NCBI GenBank assembly: GCA_963734595.1
Contig: CAVTHV010000018.1
Span: forward strand, 248,001 to 312,000
Origin: CAKKQX01 sp963734595
GTDB taxonomy: Bacteria; Pseudomonadota; Gammaproteobacteria; Burkholderiales; SG8-41
Direction of reading: 5' to 3'
DNA: 64,000 nt
Made by a program: the position numbers and the translations under genes. A model generated the notes under the pieces. It was not told where the DNA came from and searched no databases. It saw only the letters and a list, made by a program, of their open reading frames with translations. Below are positions 27,032-36,711 of the stretch, in pieces (the first letter of the stretch is position 1; each line of letters opens with the position of its first letter).

Positions 27032-28423
27032 ATGGCCGCGCCGCTGCTGACCGAGCTTCCCTACCATTCCGACAGCGTCGCGCTGTTCGAGGCGATCGTC
27101 GATTTGCCGTGGGCGGTGTTCCTCGACAGCGGGCAGCACCATCCGGGGCAGTCGCGCTACGACATTCTTGCCGCGCAGCCCTTCGTGCGCCTGATCACGC
27201 GCGGCAACCTGACCGAGATCCATGCCGAGGCGATCGAGCTGTCGCGCGACGACCCGTTTTCGCTGGTGCGGCGCTATCTCGACATCGATCCCGGCCTGGG
27301 CAGCGAGTTGCCGTTCTGCGGCGGGGCCATCGGCTATTTCGGCTACGACCTGGCGCGGCGCCTGGAGTCATTGCCCGTCGTAGCCGAAGACGCCGAAAAA
27401 ATTCCCGAGATGGCGATCGGCATCTACGACTGGGCGGTCGTCGTCGACCACCGCGAACGCAGGAGCTGGCTGGTGGGGCAGGGGCGCGATCCCGATACCG
27501 ACATCAAGTGGAACGACCTGGTCCGGCGCTTCAGCGAACCGCCAGGAGAAACATCGCGCGTGCCGTTCCGCATCACGTCGCCGGTGGCGTCCAACATGAC
27601 GCGCGAGTCCTATGGCCGCTGCGTTTCGCCGCATTCACGACTATATCGAGGACGGCGATTGCTACCAGGTCAATCTTGCGCAGCGCTTTGCGGCGGCGGC
27701 TTCCGGCGATCCGTGGCTCGCCTATCAGGCGCTGCGCGTGATCAACCCGGCGCCGTTCTCGGCCTACCTGAGCACGCCGTATGCGCAGATCCTGTCGGCT
27801 TCGCCGGAACGCTTTCTGAAAGTGGAACGCGGCCAGGTCGAGACCCGTCCGATCAAGGGCACGCGGCCGCGCGCCGGCCACCCGCGGCTCGACGCCGAAC
27901 TCGCGGAGGCGCTGCGTCACAGCGAGAAGGACCGGGCCGAGAACGTGATGATCGTCGACCTGCTGCGCAACGATCTGTCGAAGAACTGCGCGCCCCGCTC
28001 GGTGAAAGTGCCGAAGCTGTTCGACGTCGAGAGTTTCGCCACGGTGCATCACCTGGTGAGCACGGTGACCGGCGAGCTCAAATCCGGGCGCGACGCGCTC
28101 GACCTGCTGCGCGGCTGTTTTCCCGGCGGCTCGGTCACCGGCGCGCCCAAGCTGCGCGCGATGCAGATCATCGAGGATCTCGAGCCGCACCGCCGCGGCG
28201 TCTATTGCGGCGCGATCGGCTATGTCGGCTTCGACGGCAACATGGACACCAGCATCGCGATCCGCACGCTGGTCAATTCACGGCGGCGTGATGCGCTTCT
28301 GGGCCGGCGGCGGCATCGTCGCCGATTCGACGCTCGAGGACGAATACCAGGAAACCTTCGACAAGGCCGCGGCGATGCTGCAAGCTACTGCAGCAGAGCG
28401 CGGCGAGCCGGACCGGCATGTAA
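27032..28423 (+). CDS. pabB: Aminodeoxychorismate synthase component I (three frame shifts)
   Basis: Cytoplasmic enzyme making 4-amino-4-deoxychorismate from chorismate for folate synthesis. N-terminal TrpE-like lobe: LPFCGGAIGYFGYDLARRLE. Chorismate-binding lobe: DYIEDGDCYQVNLAQRFAAA, SASPERFLKVERGQVETRPI with KGTRPR, ENVMIVDLLRNDLSKNCAPR, LRGCFPGGSVTGAPKLRAMQ and VMRFWAGGGIVADSTLEDEY. KGTRPR rather than the anthranilate-synthase pattern supports PabB. Single-base shifts near 27613, 28281 and 28384 break the frame; the last one sets the stop at 28421. Directly upstream of ndh. Confidence 0.88.
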
Positions 28424-28432
28424 TTCCGGCAA

Positions 28433-29746
28433 ATGGCAGACCTCCATCACATCGTCATCGTCGGCGGCGGCGCCGGCGGCCTGGAGCTGGCGACGCGGCT
28501 GGGCGATTCGCTCGGCAGGCGCGGGCGCGCGCGCATCACGCTGATCGACCGCACGCGCACCCATCTGTGGAAACCGTTGCTGCATGAAGTTGCGGCCGGC
28601 AGCATGGACCTCGATCATCACACCCTCAACTATCTCGCCCAGGCGCGCTGGCACCACTTCCAGTTCCAGCACGGCAGCATGGACGGCCTCGACCGCGCGC
28701 GGCGCGTGGTGTCGGTGGCGCCGACGCTCGACGACGGGGGCCGCGAGCTGATCCCGCGCCGGGAGATCGGCTACGACACGCTGGTGATCGCGGTCGGCAG
28801 CCATACCAACGATTTCGGCACGCCCGGCGCGCGCGAGCATGCGATCAGCCTCGATACGCTGAAGCAGGCGGAGCTGTTTCACCAGCGGCTGATCAATGCC
28901 TGCATCCGCGCCAATGCCCAGGCCGCGCCGCTCGCGCCCGAGCAGCTCAACGTCGCGATCATCGGTGCCGGGGCGACCGGGGTCGAGCTTGCCGCCGAGC
29001 TGCACAAGACGACGCGCGAACTGGTGGCTTATGGCCTGGAGAACATCGATCCCGAGCGCGACATCAAGCTCACGCTGATCGAGGCCGGCCCGCGCGTGCT
29101 GCCGGCGCTGCCCGAGCGGCTGTCGGCCGCGACCGAGGAACTGCTTGCGTCGCTCAGGGTGCGGGTGCTGACCGGCGAGCGCGTCACCGAAGTGCGCGCA
29201 GACGGCGTGACGACGGCGAGCGGCAAGAAGATACCGGCGGAACTGACCGTGTGGGCGGCCGGCATCATGGCCCCCGAGTTTCTCGAAAACATCGGCGGGC
29301 TGGAGACCAACCGGCTGAATCAGCTGGTGGTGACGCAGACGCTGGAGACGACGCGCGACGCGAACGTGTTTGCCTTCGGCGACTGCGCATGTTGTCCATG
29401 GCCGGGCCATGAGCGCGGCGTGCCGCCGCGCGCGCAGGCGGCGCATCAGCAGGCCTTTCACCTGGTGAAGAATCTGGGGCGGCGCCTTGCCGGCCGGCCG
29501 CTCAGGCCTTACGTCTACCGCGATTTCGGTTCGCTGGTTTCTCTCGGCAAATACTCGACCGTCGGCAGCCTGATGGGCGCGCTCATGGGCGGCAGCATTT
29601 TCATCGAGGGCCTGTTCGCGCGATTCATGTACGTTTCGCTCTACCGCATGCATCTCTACGCGCTGCACGGTTTCACCAAGATGCTGTTCGATACGCTGGT
29701 GCGCATGATCACGCATCGCACGGAGCCGCGCGTCAAACTTCATTAA
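28433..29746 (+). CDS. ndh: Type II NADH dehydrogenase (NDH-2)
   Basis: 437 residues. Single-subunit FAD enzyme that passes electrons from NADH to quinone without pumping protons. FAD-binding start HHIVIVGGGAGGLELATRLG, the NADH-binding motif VAIIGAGATGVELAAELHKT, and FAFGDCACCPWPG, the FAD-contacting Gly-Asp. The C terminus (LMGGSIFIEGLFARFMYVSL) forms the amphipathic membrane-binding part. The start ATG 28433 is 10 bases after the corrected pabB stop, so both may share a transcript. CxxC is absent; the two adjacent Cys in DCACC are of note but unassigned. Confidence 0.92.
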   Translation: MADLHHIVIVGGGAGGLELATRLGDSLGRRGRARITLIDRTRTHLWKPLLHEVAAGSMDLDHHTLNYLAQARWHHFQFQHGSMDGLDRARRVVSVAPTLDDGGRELIPRREIGYDTLVIAVGSHTNDFGTPGAREHAISLDTLKQAELFHQRLINACIRANAQAAPLAPEQLNVAIIGAGATGVELAAELHKTTRELVAYGLENIDPERDIKLTLIEAGPRVLPALPERLSAATEELLASLRVRVLTGERVTEVRADGVTTASGKKIPAELTVWAAGIMAPEFLENIGGLETNRLNQLVVTQTLETTRDANVFAFGDCACCPWPGHERGVPPRAQAAHQQAFHLVKNLGRRLAGRPLRPYVYRDFGSLVSLGKYSTVGSLMGALMGGSIFIEGLFARFMYVSLYRMHLYALHGFTKMLFDTLVRMITHRTEPRVKLH

Positions 29747-29747
29747 A

Positions 29748-29795
29748 AGCTTGAACGCGAAGGACACAAAGGACACGAAGGAAAAAATCGAAAAC
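29748..29795. repeat. Single left arm of the CGCAAAGGA-type repeat
   Basis: AAAGCTTGAACGCGAAGGACACAAAGG and ACACGAAGG follow the ndh stop by a few bases. No right arm is present before the thioredoxin fragment, so this element may have been cut by the rearrangement that produced the fragment. Confidence 0.6.
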
Positions 29796-29925
29796 CCGAT
29801 ATTTCTCCAGGGGTATTGTCTTTCTATCGATCTGGCGGCCATGATTTCCGCCGTGCACGAAGGAAATCTTCGGGACTTTTGCAATGCTCTTGTATTCTGC
29901 GAATTTATTTCGGTCGGAGAGGATG

Positions 29926-30018
29926 ATGGCAACGGTGAGCTGACGAAGGACAATTTTGAAGACGTGGTGACCAAGAACGACATGGTCATTGTCGATTTCC
30001 GGGCACCGTGGTGCGGGC
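29926..30018 (+). pseudogene. Truncated duplicate of the thioredoxin gene
   Basis: 93 bases nearly identical to the first 94 bases of the thioredoxin gene at 30101: start codon, LTKDNFEDVVTKNDMVIVDF and APWCG. One base is lost near 29936, which breaks the frame after four codons. The similarity ends inside the active-site motif (WCGH rather than WCGPC). A stop follows at 30033. A tandem partial duplication with decay is the simplest reading. Confidence 0.85.
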
Positions 30019-30100
30019 ACGTCGCGACACGTTAGGCGCAGCCCCGTTTGCGGGAGCGGCGTGCGGGGGCCGCAAGAGATGAGATTAGGAGAAAGATAAT

Positions 30101-30475
30101 ATGGCAACAGTGGAATTGACCAAGGACAATTTTGAAGACGTGGTGACCAAGAACGACATGGTCATTGTGGATTTCTGGGCACCGTGGTGCGGCCCCTGCA
30201 AAGGTTTCGCGCCGGTATTCGAGGCGGCGTCCGAAAAATATCAGGATGTCGTGTTTGCCAAGGTCAATACCGACATCGAGCAGGAGCTAGCGGGCCATTT
30301 CGGGATCCGCTCGATTCCGACGCTGATGATGTTCAGAGAAAAAGTGATTTTGCTTTCCCAGGCGGGCGCGCTGCCGGCCTCGGGGCTCGACAGCGTGATC
30401 ACGCAGGCGAAGGCGCTCGACATGGAACAGGTGCACAAGGAGATCGCCGAGCAGCAGGCGCAGCAAAAAACCTGA
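30101..30475 (+). CDS. trxA: Thioredoxin
   Basis: 124 residues with the active site FWAPWCGPCKGFAPVF (Cys 33 and 36 or so), the cis-Pro loop RSIPTLMMFREK and the KVNTDIEQELAGHFGI segment: a standard cytoplasmic thioredoxin that reduces protein disulfides. The C terminus is about 15 residues longer than E. coli TrxA, with a helical Gln-rich end. A good ribosome site (AGGAGAAAG) precedes ATG 30101. The CDGSH gene follows after 22 bases, so a redox operon is likely. The symbol is by family only; a genome may hold several. Confidence 0.9.
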   Translation: MATVELTKDNFEDVVTKNDMVIVDFWAPWCGPCKGFAPVFEAASEKYQDVVFAKVNTDIEQELAGHFGIRSIPTLMMFREKVILLSQAGALPASGLDSVITQAKALDMEQVHKEIAEQQAQQKT

Positions 30476-30497
30476 AACTTTCTTGCGGAGGCCCATG

Positions 30498-31130
30498 ATG
30501 GCGGAACCAACGGGTGTTGCGGTCATCGAACCGCGCGAGAACGGGCCCTTGCGGGTGCAAGGCGTGAAGGAAATCAGGAATTCGCGCGGTGAGACGATAA
30601 AAGCGGAGGAAACGTTTTTTCTCTGCCGTTGCGGGGCTTCGCAGAACAAGCCCTTTTGTGACGGAACCCACAAGAAAATCGGTTTTTCCGGCGCGCGCGT
30701 TTCCGCATCTGCGCCCGCGATCAAAGACTATGCCGGCGGGCAGATCACGATACACGACAACCGTTCGGTCTGTGCGCACGCGGGGTACTGTACCGACCGT
30801 TCGCCCAATGTGTTCCGGATGAAAAAGGAGCCGTGGATCGATCCCGACGGCGATCCGGCAGATAAAACGATCGCCACCATTAACATGTGCCCGTCGGGGG
30901 CGCTCTCCTACTCGATCAACCGGGCCGCGCAGCAGGCGGAATCGACGATGCCGTGCATTCGGATCCTCAAGGACGGTCCGTATTTCGTGACCGGCGGGCC
31001 TCAGCTCAAATGTGATGCTGCGCCGCATATCGCCGGGCGCTACACCTTGTGCCGCTGCGGGGCTTCAAAGAACAAACCGTACTGCGACGGCTCGCACTGG
31101 AACAGCGGTTTCAAGGACGACAAAAACTAA
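30498..31130 (+). CDS. Twin CDGSH iron-sulfur protein with middle ferredoxin-like domain
   Basis: 210 residues. Two CDGSH zinc-finger-type motifs, each binding a 2Fe-2S cluster by three Cys and one His: FLCRCGASQNKPFCDGTHKK near 38-57 and TLCRCGASKNKPYCDGSHWN near 185-204. Between them is a (4Fe-4S)-like region with SVCAHAGYCTDRSPNVFRMK and TINMCPSGALSYSI, also seen in bacterial multi-domain CDGSH proteins. A role in iron-sulfur or redox transfer is known in general only. GGAGG at 30487 favours ATG 30498. Cotranscribed with thioredoxin. Confidence 0.9.
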   Translation: MAEPTGVAVIEPRENGPLRVQGVKEIRNSRGETIKAEETFFLCRCGASQNKPFCDGTHKKIGFSGARVSASAPAIKDYAGGQITIHDNRSVCAHAGYCTDRSPNVFRMKKEPWIDPDGDPADKTIATINMCPSGALSYSINRAAQQAESTMPCIRILKDGPYFVTGGPQLKCDAAPHIAGRYTLCRCGASKNKPYCDGSHWNSGFKDDKN

Positions 31131-31131
31131 A

Positions 31132-31276
31132 AGCATTGGCCACAGAGAGCACAGAGCACACAGAGAACGAAAAAAATAATAGAAACAACGCAATAGAAGG
31201 AAACCCCGGCGCGATTTAGCTTACTGGTTTTAGTCGGGGTTCTTTCTCTGATATCTCTGTGTTCTCTGTGGCTATG
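31132..31276. repeat. CACAGAG-type inverted-arm repeat
   Basis: The left arm AAAGCATTGGCCACAGAGAG begins right after the CDGSH stop. The right arm (TCTGATATCTCTGTGTTCTCTGTGGCTA in two blocks, 31238-31274) ends with CTA, whose complement is the stop codon of the LysR gene. Confidence 0.75.
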
Positions 31277-32189
31277 TTTCTGACGCTGTCCGCAGCGCCT
31301 GTTCCAGCCAGCCCGGTTCCTGCAGCCGCGCGGCAAACCATTGCAGGGCTTTCCCTTTGTGTTCGGTGCGCCAGGCCAGGAACAGCGGCGCGCTGATTTT
31401 CGGCTCCTCCGTCTGCCTGATGACCAGTCTGCCGGCTGCAGCTTCGCGCTCGGCGATGTGGCGCGGCAGATTGCCGACGCCCAGCCCCATGCGCTGGGCG
31501 ATGACTTTGGCGTCGAGGTCGTGGACAGTCAGGGTCTCCTGACCGGAAAACAATCCCACCGTGCGCGGCGGCAGATTGCGTGAGCTGTCGGCGACGGATA
31601 CCGCGCGGTGGTTGAGGATATCGCTGGTCCTGAGCGGTTCCGGGAGACGGGCGAGCGCGTGGCCGGGCGCTACCGCGAACACCCATTCGATCCCGCCCAG
31701 CGGCCGCACGATATAGCCGCCTCCCGCCGGCCTGTCTCCGGATACGCCGATCACAAGATCCGCGCGTCCGCCGGCAAGCGCGTCCCAGCCGCCGCCCAGC
31801 ACTTCAGTGAACATGCGCAGCCGCGTGCCGCATTGCTCCTGAAAAAAACTTTCCGCAAGCTCGAGTATCGCCCGTGCCGGAATGACGCCATCGTAGGCGA
31901 TCCTGAGTTCCGCTTCCCAGCCGGTGGCGACGCGTTTGACGCGCGATTCCAGATCGCCGGCAGCGCGCAGCAGATTCCGTCCTTCGTCGAGAAGTTCGCG
32001 GCCTGCCGTGGTGAGCTTGGCACGGTGGCCGCGGCGGTCGAACAGCAGCACGTCGAGATCTTCCTCGAGTTTTTGCACGGTGTAGGTCACCGCCGACGGC
32101 ACCCGGTGCAGTTCGTCGGCCGCCGCGGCGAAGCTGCCTTTGCGATCGATGGCATCGAGTACCAGCAGGGCATCGAGAGACAGTCGCAT
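31272..32189 (-). CDS. LysR family transcriptional regulator
   Basis: 305 residues. N-terminal winged helix: LDALLVLDAIDRKGSFAAAA, DELHRVPSAVTYTVQKLEED, LDVLLFDRRGHRAKLTTAGR. The C-terminal periplasmic-binding-protein-like effector domain runs from about 90. It is divergent from the RND efflux operon, whose first start is 115 bases away, the usual layout of a LysR regulator controlling its neighbour and itself. The stop codon TAG lies inside the outer end of a CACAGAG repeat, so the repeat replaced or set the last codon. The inducer is unknown. Confidence 0.93.
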   Translation of the reverse strand: MRLSLDALLVLDAIDRKGSFAAAADELHRVPSAVTYTVQKLEEDLDVLLFDRRGHRAKLTTAGRELLDEGRNLLRAAGDLESRVKRVATGWEAELRIAYDGVIPARAILELAESFFQEQCGTRLRMFTEVLGGGWDALAGGRADLVIGVSGDRPAGGGYIVRPLGGIEWVFAVAPGHALARLPEPLRTSDILNHRAVSVADSSRNLPPRTVGLFSGQETLTVHDLDAKVIAQRMGLGVGNLPRHIAEREAAAGRLVIRQTEEPKISAPLFLAWRTEHKGKALQWFAARLQEPGWLEQALRTASET

Positions 32190-32303
32190 ATTCAAAATTC
32201 CTGACAGATACGAATGGTCATTATTCGCTATCTTTTCCGCCGCTACAAATTTAAAATTACACCCTTTGCCTGGTTCCGGGCGAAGACCAGTTTGAGGCAC
32301 GGT

Positions 32304-33506
32304 ATGCAAAATAAATCAACGATTGCTCTGCGTGCGGCGTCAATGCTGGCGTTCGCCGCGGCCTTGCTTGCTATCGCGGGATGCTCCGGCAAAAGCGGAC
32401 CCCAGGCGCCGCCGCCGCCGGAAGTCGGCGTGATCAAGACGGTGGTGCAGGCGGTCCCGGTATACGAGGAATACGTCGGTCAAACCGAGGCGGTGGATAC
32501 GGTCGAAATCCGCGCGCGTGTCAGCGGCATTCTCGAGCGTCAGGCGTTCGAAGACGGCGGGCGGGTGAAAAAAGGCGATCTGCTGTTTGTGATCGATCAG
32601 CAGCCGTTCGTCGTGGCGCTGGCGCAGGCAAAAGCGGCGCTGGCGCAGGTGCAGGCGGCGCATCTCAATTCGAAGCAGATCCTCGAGCGCGTCCGCCCGC
32701 TGCTCGCCGATGAGGCGATCAGCCAGCAGGATCTCGATGCGGCCGTCGCCAGGGAAGCCGCCGATGCGGCGAATGTCGATGCGGCCAAAGCCCAGGTCAG
32801 GACGGCGGAACTCAATCTCGATTACGCCACCATCCGCGCGCCGCGCGACGGCGTGATCAGCAAGGCGCTGATCAAGCCCGGCGGGCTGGTCAATGCTTCG
32901 ACCACGCTGCTGACGACGCTGTATTCGGACGGATCCGATCTACGTGAATTTTACGTTGAGCGAGCAGAAGCTGCTCGAACTGCAGCGCGAACTCAAGCAC
33001 AATCCCGGCGAGGAAAAGAGCAAGCTGCCGCCGTTTCATCTGAAGCTGGTGGACGGCAGCGACTACAAATCCAGCGGCAAGTTGAATTTCGTCGATGCCG
33101 CGGTGGATCCCAAAAGCGGCACCGTGCAAATTCGCCTGCTCGGTGCCGAATCCGGACCGCTTGTTGCGGGCGGGACAGTTGGTGCGCGTGATTTTTCCGT
33201 CCCTGGAGAACCGCTGCAGGCCATCCGCATGCCGCAGCGGGCGGTGCAGGAGTTGCAGGGGAAACGCTCGGTTTATGTCGTCGACGCGGAGAACAAGGCC
33301 GCGTACCGGGAAATCACGGCCACGACCCGTGTCGGCAACGACTGGGTGGTCGAGAGCGGCCTGAAGGCCGGCGAGATGGTGATCGTCGAGGGCATCCAGA
33401 AAGTGCGGCCGGGGCACCGGTGAAGCCCGTCGCCGCAACGCCTGAAGCGAACGGCGGCGCCAGGCAGGACGCCGCCAAGCCCGCGCCTGCCGGGAGCGCG
33501 CACTAA
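32304..33506 (+). CDS. RND efflux membrane fusion lipoprotein (frameshifted)
   Basis: Periplasmic adaptor of a tripartite RND pump. The signal ends in the lipobox LLAIAGC. Then the family order: EVGVIKTVVQAVPVYEEYVG, ARVSGILERQAFEDGGRVKK (lipoyl half), a coiled hairpin (ALAQVQAAHLNSKQILERVR), ATIRAPRDGVISKALIKPGG, YVNFTLSEQKLLELQRELKH, LLRAGQLVRVIFPSLEN and AVQELQGKRSVYVVDAENKA. Shifts near 32937, 33165, 33215 and 33415 break the frame; correcting the last extends the end to a Pro/Ala-rich tail and a stop at 33504. First gene of the operon, 3 bases before the pump gene. Confidence 0.85.
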
Positions 33507-33508
33507 GC

Positions 33509-36500
33509 ATGTTTAATTTTTTCATCGACCGCCCGGTCTTCTCGTACGGTCATCTCGCTGATCATCACGCTCGCCGGCGGCGTTGCCGCAATCGGGCTGC
33601 CGATCACGCAATATCCGCAGATCGTGCCGCCGCAGGTGCAGGTGTCGACGGCGTTTCCGGGCGCCAACGCCGAATGTCGTGGCGCAATCGATCGCGGCGC
33701 CGATCGAGCAGCAGGTCAACGGCGCGCAAGAACATGATCTACATGGATTCGAAGAGCGCCAACGACGGCACCTACAACCTGACCGTCACCTTCGATGTCG
33801 GCGCCAACCAGGACCTCGGCGGCGGTCGACGTGCAGAACCGCGTCGCGGTCGCCCAAAGCCAGCTGCCCGCCGGACGTGATCCGGCAGGGCATCACCATC
33901 CGCAAGCAGTCGACCGATTTCCTGAGCGTGCTCGCGCTCACTTCGCCCGACCGGCGGTTCGACACGACGTTCCTCAGCAACTATGCGCTGCTCAACATCC
34001 AGGATGCGCTGGCGCGCATACCGGGAGTCGGTTTCGTGCGGATTTTCGGCGCGCGCGATTACAGCATGCGCGATCTGGCTCGATCCCGACAAGATGGCGC
34101 GCCTGGGCGTGACGGCGGGCGATGTGCAGCGGGTGATTCAGGAGCAGAACGTCGTCGCGCCCGCGGGACGCATCGGCGTGCCACCGACGCCGAAGGGCTC
34201 GCAGATGCAGTATTCGGTCACGGTCCAGGGCCGGCTCACCAATGCGACGCAATACGAGAACATCGTCGTCAGCGCCGCGGGCAACGGCCAGATCGTGCGG
34301 TTGAAGGACGTGGCGCGCATCGAGCTCGGCGGCGCCGATTACTCCATCAACGTGCAGGAAAACGGCCTGCCGGGCGTATTCATCGGCATTTTCCTGCAAC
34401 CCGAAGCCAATGCGCTCGATGTCGCCAAGGGCGTAACCAAGACGATGGCGACGCTCGCGCAGCGGTTCCCGCCCGGCATGGTTTATTCGGTGCCCTACAG
34501 CACGACGCCGTTCGTCACCGAGTCGATGAAGGAGGTGGTGAAGACGCTGTTCGAAGCGGTCGTGCTGGTGCTGATCGTGGTGTTCTTGTTCCTGCAAAGC
34601 TGGCGCGCGACGCTGATCCCGATGCTGGTGGTGCCGGTGTCGCTGATCGGCACCTTCGCCGTATTTACGGCGCTTGGCTTCACGATCAACACGCTGACGC
34701 TGTTCGGGCTGGTGCTGGCCATCGGGATCGTGGTCGACGATGCGATCGTGGTGGTCGAGGCGGTGCAGCACCGGCTGGACAGCGAGCAGTTGTCGCCGCG
34801 CGATGCGACCAAAGCGGCAATGGCCGACGTCGGCGGCCCGGTCGTGGCCATCATGCTGGTGCTGTCGGCGGTATTCATTCCGGTGGCGTTCCTCGGCGGG
34901 CTGACCGGGAACCTGTATAAACAGTTCGCGCTGACGCTTGCGACGTCGGTGATGCTGTCGGCGGTGGCCGCGCTGACGCTGACCCCCGCGCTGTGCGCGC
35001 TGTTGTTGCGCCCGGCCGCGCATGAAAAGCCGCACGGCGTCGTCGGCCGGTTCTTCGACTGGTTCAATCACGTGTTCGCGTCGTTCACCAATCGCTATAC
35101 GGCGTCGGTGGCGACGCTGATCCGCCATGCCGCGCTGGTGGCGCTGACTTTCGCCGTGCTGCTCGGCGCGCTCTACGGTCTGACTGGCGACCCGTCCGAC
35201 CGGACTGGTGCCCGACGAGGATCAGGGCTACATGTTCGCCCTTGTGCAGTTGCCGCCCGGCGCATCGCTCGAGCGCACCAACGCGGCGGTCGCATCAATT
35301 GACCGCGATTGCCGAGGCGCAGAAAGGGCGTCGATGGCGTCGCCTCGATTTCGGGCTTCAATCTGCTGACCGGGCTGTCGACTTCCTACAACGCGACGGC
35401 GTTCATCCGGATGAAGCCGTGGGACGAAGCGCAAGAGCCCGCGATCAAACCGCCGGCGCGATCCTGCACGCGCTGATGGGCCGCTTCAACGGGCAGATCA
35501 AGGACGCCAACGTGCTGGTGTTCAATCCGCCGCCGATCCGCGGGCTGGGCACGGCCGGCGGTTTCGAGTTCGTCCTGCAGGATCGCGCGGGCGGCGACGT
35601 CAAGCAGTTTTCGCAGGTACTGCAGGGTTTTCTCGCCGCGGCGCGCAAGCGGCCGGAACTCGGTTTCGTGTTTGCCAACTACGATGACCGCGTGCCGCAA
35701 ATCGAATACGAAGTCGATCGCGACAAGGTCAAGACCTTCGGCATCAGCTGAACGACGTGTTCTTCACGCTGCAGACGTTTCTCGGCGGCTATTACGTGAA
35801 CGATTTCAACCTGTTCGGACGCACTTTCAGGGTGCAGGCGCAGGCCGAGGGCCAGGCCCGCGCGTATCCGGAGGACGTGAAGCGGTATTACGTGCGCAGC
35901 GCCAGCGGCGACATGGTGCCGCTCAGCACGGTGCTCACGGCCAAGACCATCAACGGCCCCGAGTATTTCGAGCGCTACAACATGTACCGTGCCGCCAGCA
36001 TCAACGGCGCCGCGGCGCCGGGCTACAGTTCAGGCCAGGCCGCGCAGGCCATGGAGGAAATCGCGAAGACGCTGCCTGCGGGTTATGACTATGACTGGAC
36101 CGGTTCGACCTTTCAGGAGAAGAAGACCAGCGGGCAGACCGGTTATATTTTTGCGCTGTCGCTGCTGTTCGTGTTCCTGGTGCTTGCGGCGCTGTATGAA
36201 AGCTGGGCGATGCCGGTGGCCATCCTGCTGGTGATCCCGTTCGGCGCGTTCGGCGCCATCTCGGGGCTTGCGCTGCGCGAATTCGCCAACAACGTCTACG
36301 CGCAGGTCGGGCTCGTGATGCTGATCGGGCTCGCGGCGAAGAATGCGATTCTGATCGTGGAGTTCGCAAAGCTCGCCCACGAACGCGGAACATCGATCGT
36401 CGACGGCGCGTTGCAGGGTGCGCGGTTGCGGCTGCGGCCCGATCCTGATGACGTCGTTCGCATTCATCCTGGGCACCCTTCCGCTCGCGATTGCAACCGG

Positions 36501-36708
36501 CGCCGGCGCCGGCGCCCGGCAGTCGATCGGCACGACGGTCGTGTCCGGCATGCTGTTTGCCACCATGATCGGGATTTTCGTGATCCCCGTGTTTTATGTC
36601 GTGATCCAGCGCATCAGCGAGGGCAGGCGGCCGTTCCGGCACGACCCGTCCTCCGGCGGCCTGGGCGCGCCCGGCGTCGCCGCGGGCGCGGGGAACGAGG
36701 GGAGCTAG
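33509..36708 (+). CDS. RND efflux pump inner-membrane permease (about a dozen frame shifts)
   Basis: Family sequence of an AcrB/MexB-type hydrophobe/amphiphile pump runs over the full length, about 1060 residues: MFNFFIDRPVFSTVISLIIT, LPITQYPQIVPPQVQVST, IYMDSKSANDGTYNLTVTFD, LDPDKMARLGVTAGDVQRVI, the membrane part with VLAIGIVVDDAIVVVEAVQH (proton-relay Asp pair), TGLVPDEDQGYMFALVQLPP, VFFTLQTFLGGYYVNDFNLF, and LIGLAAKNAILIVEFAKLAH. Shifts sit near 33544, 33668, 33728, 33822, 33870, 34066, 35184, 35293, 35330, 35450, 35751 and 36433, with none between 34070 and 35180. Most are single added bases. Substrate unknown. Confidence 0.85.
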
Positions 36709-36711
36709 AGC

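Noticed and set aside
28385..29989. Minus-strand open frame of 534 codons opposite ndh
   Set aside because: Mirror of GC-biased codons of ndh; low-complexity Arg/Ala/His sequence without start signals.
29926..30035. Truncated thioredoxin as a functional WCGH redox protein
   Set aside because: The start codon is out of frame with the rest after four codons and two thirds of the fold is missing.
33509..36708. Programmed ribosomal frameshifting in the RND gene
   Set aside because: A dozen shifts with no slippery heptamers, mostly single added bases restoring exact family residues, point to sequence error.
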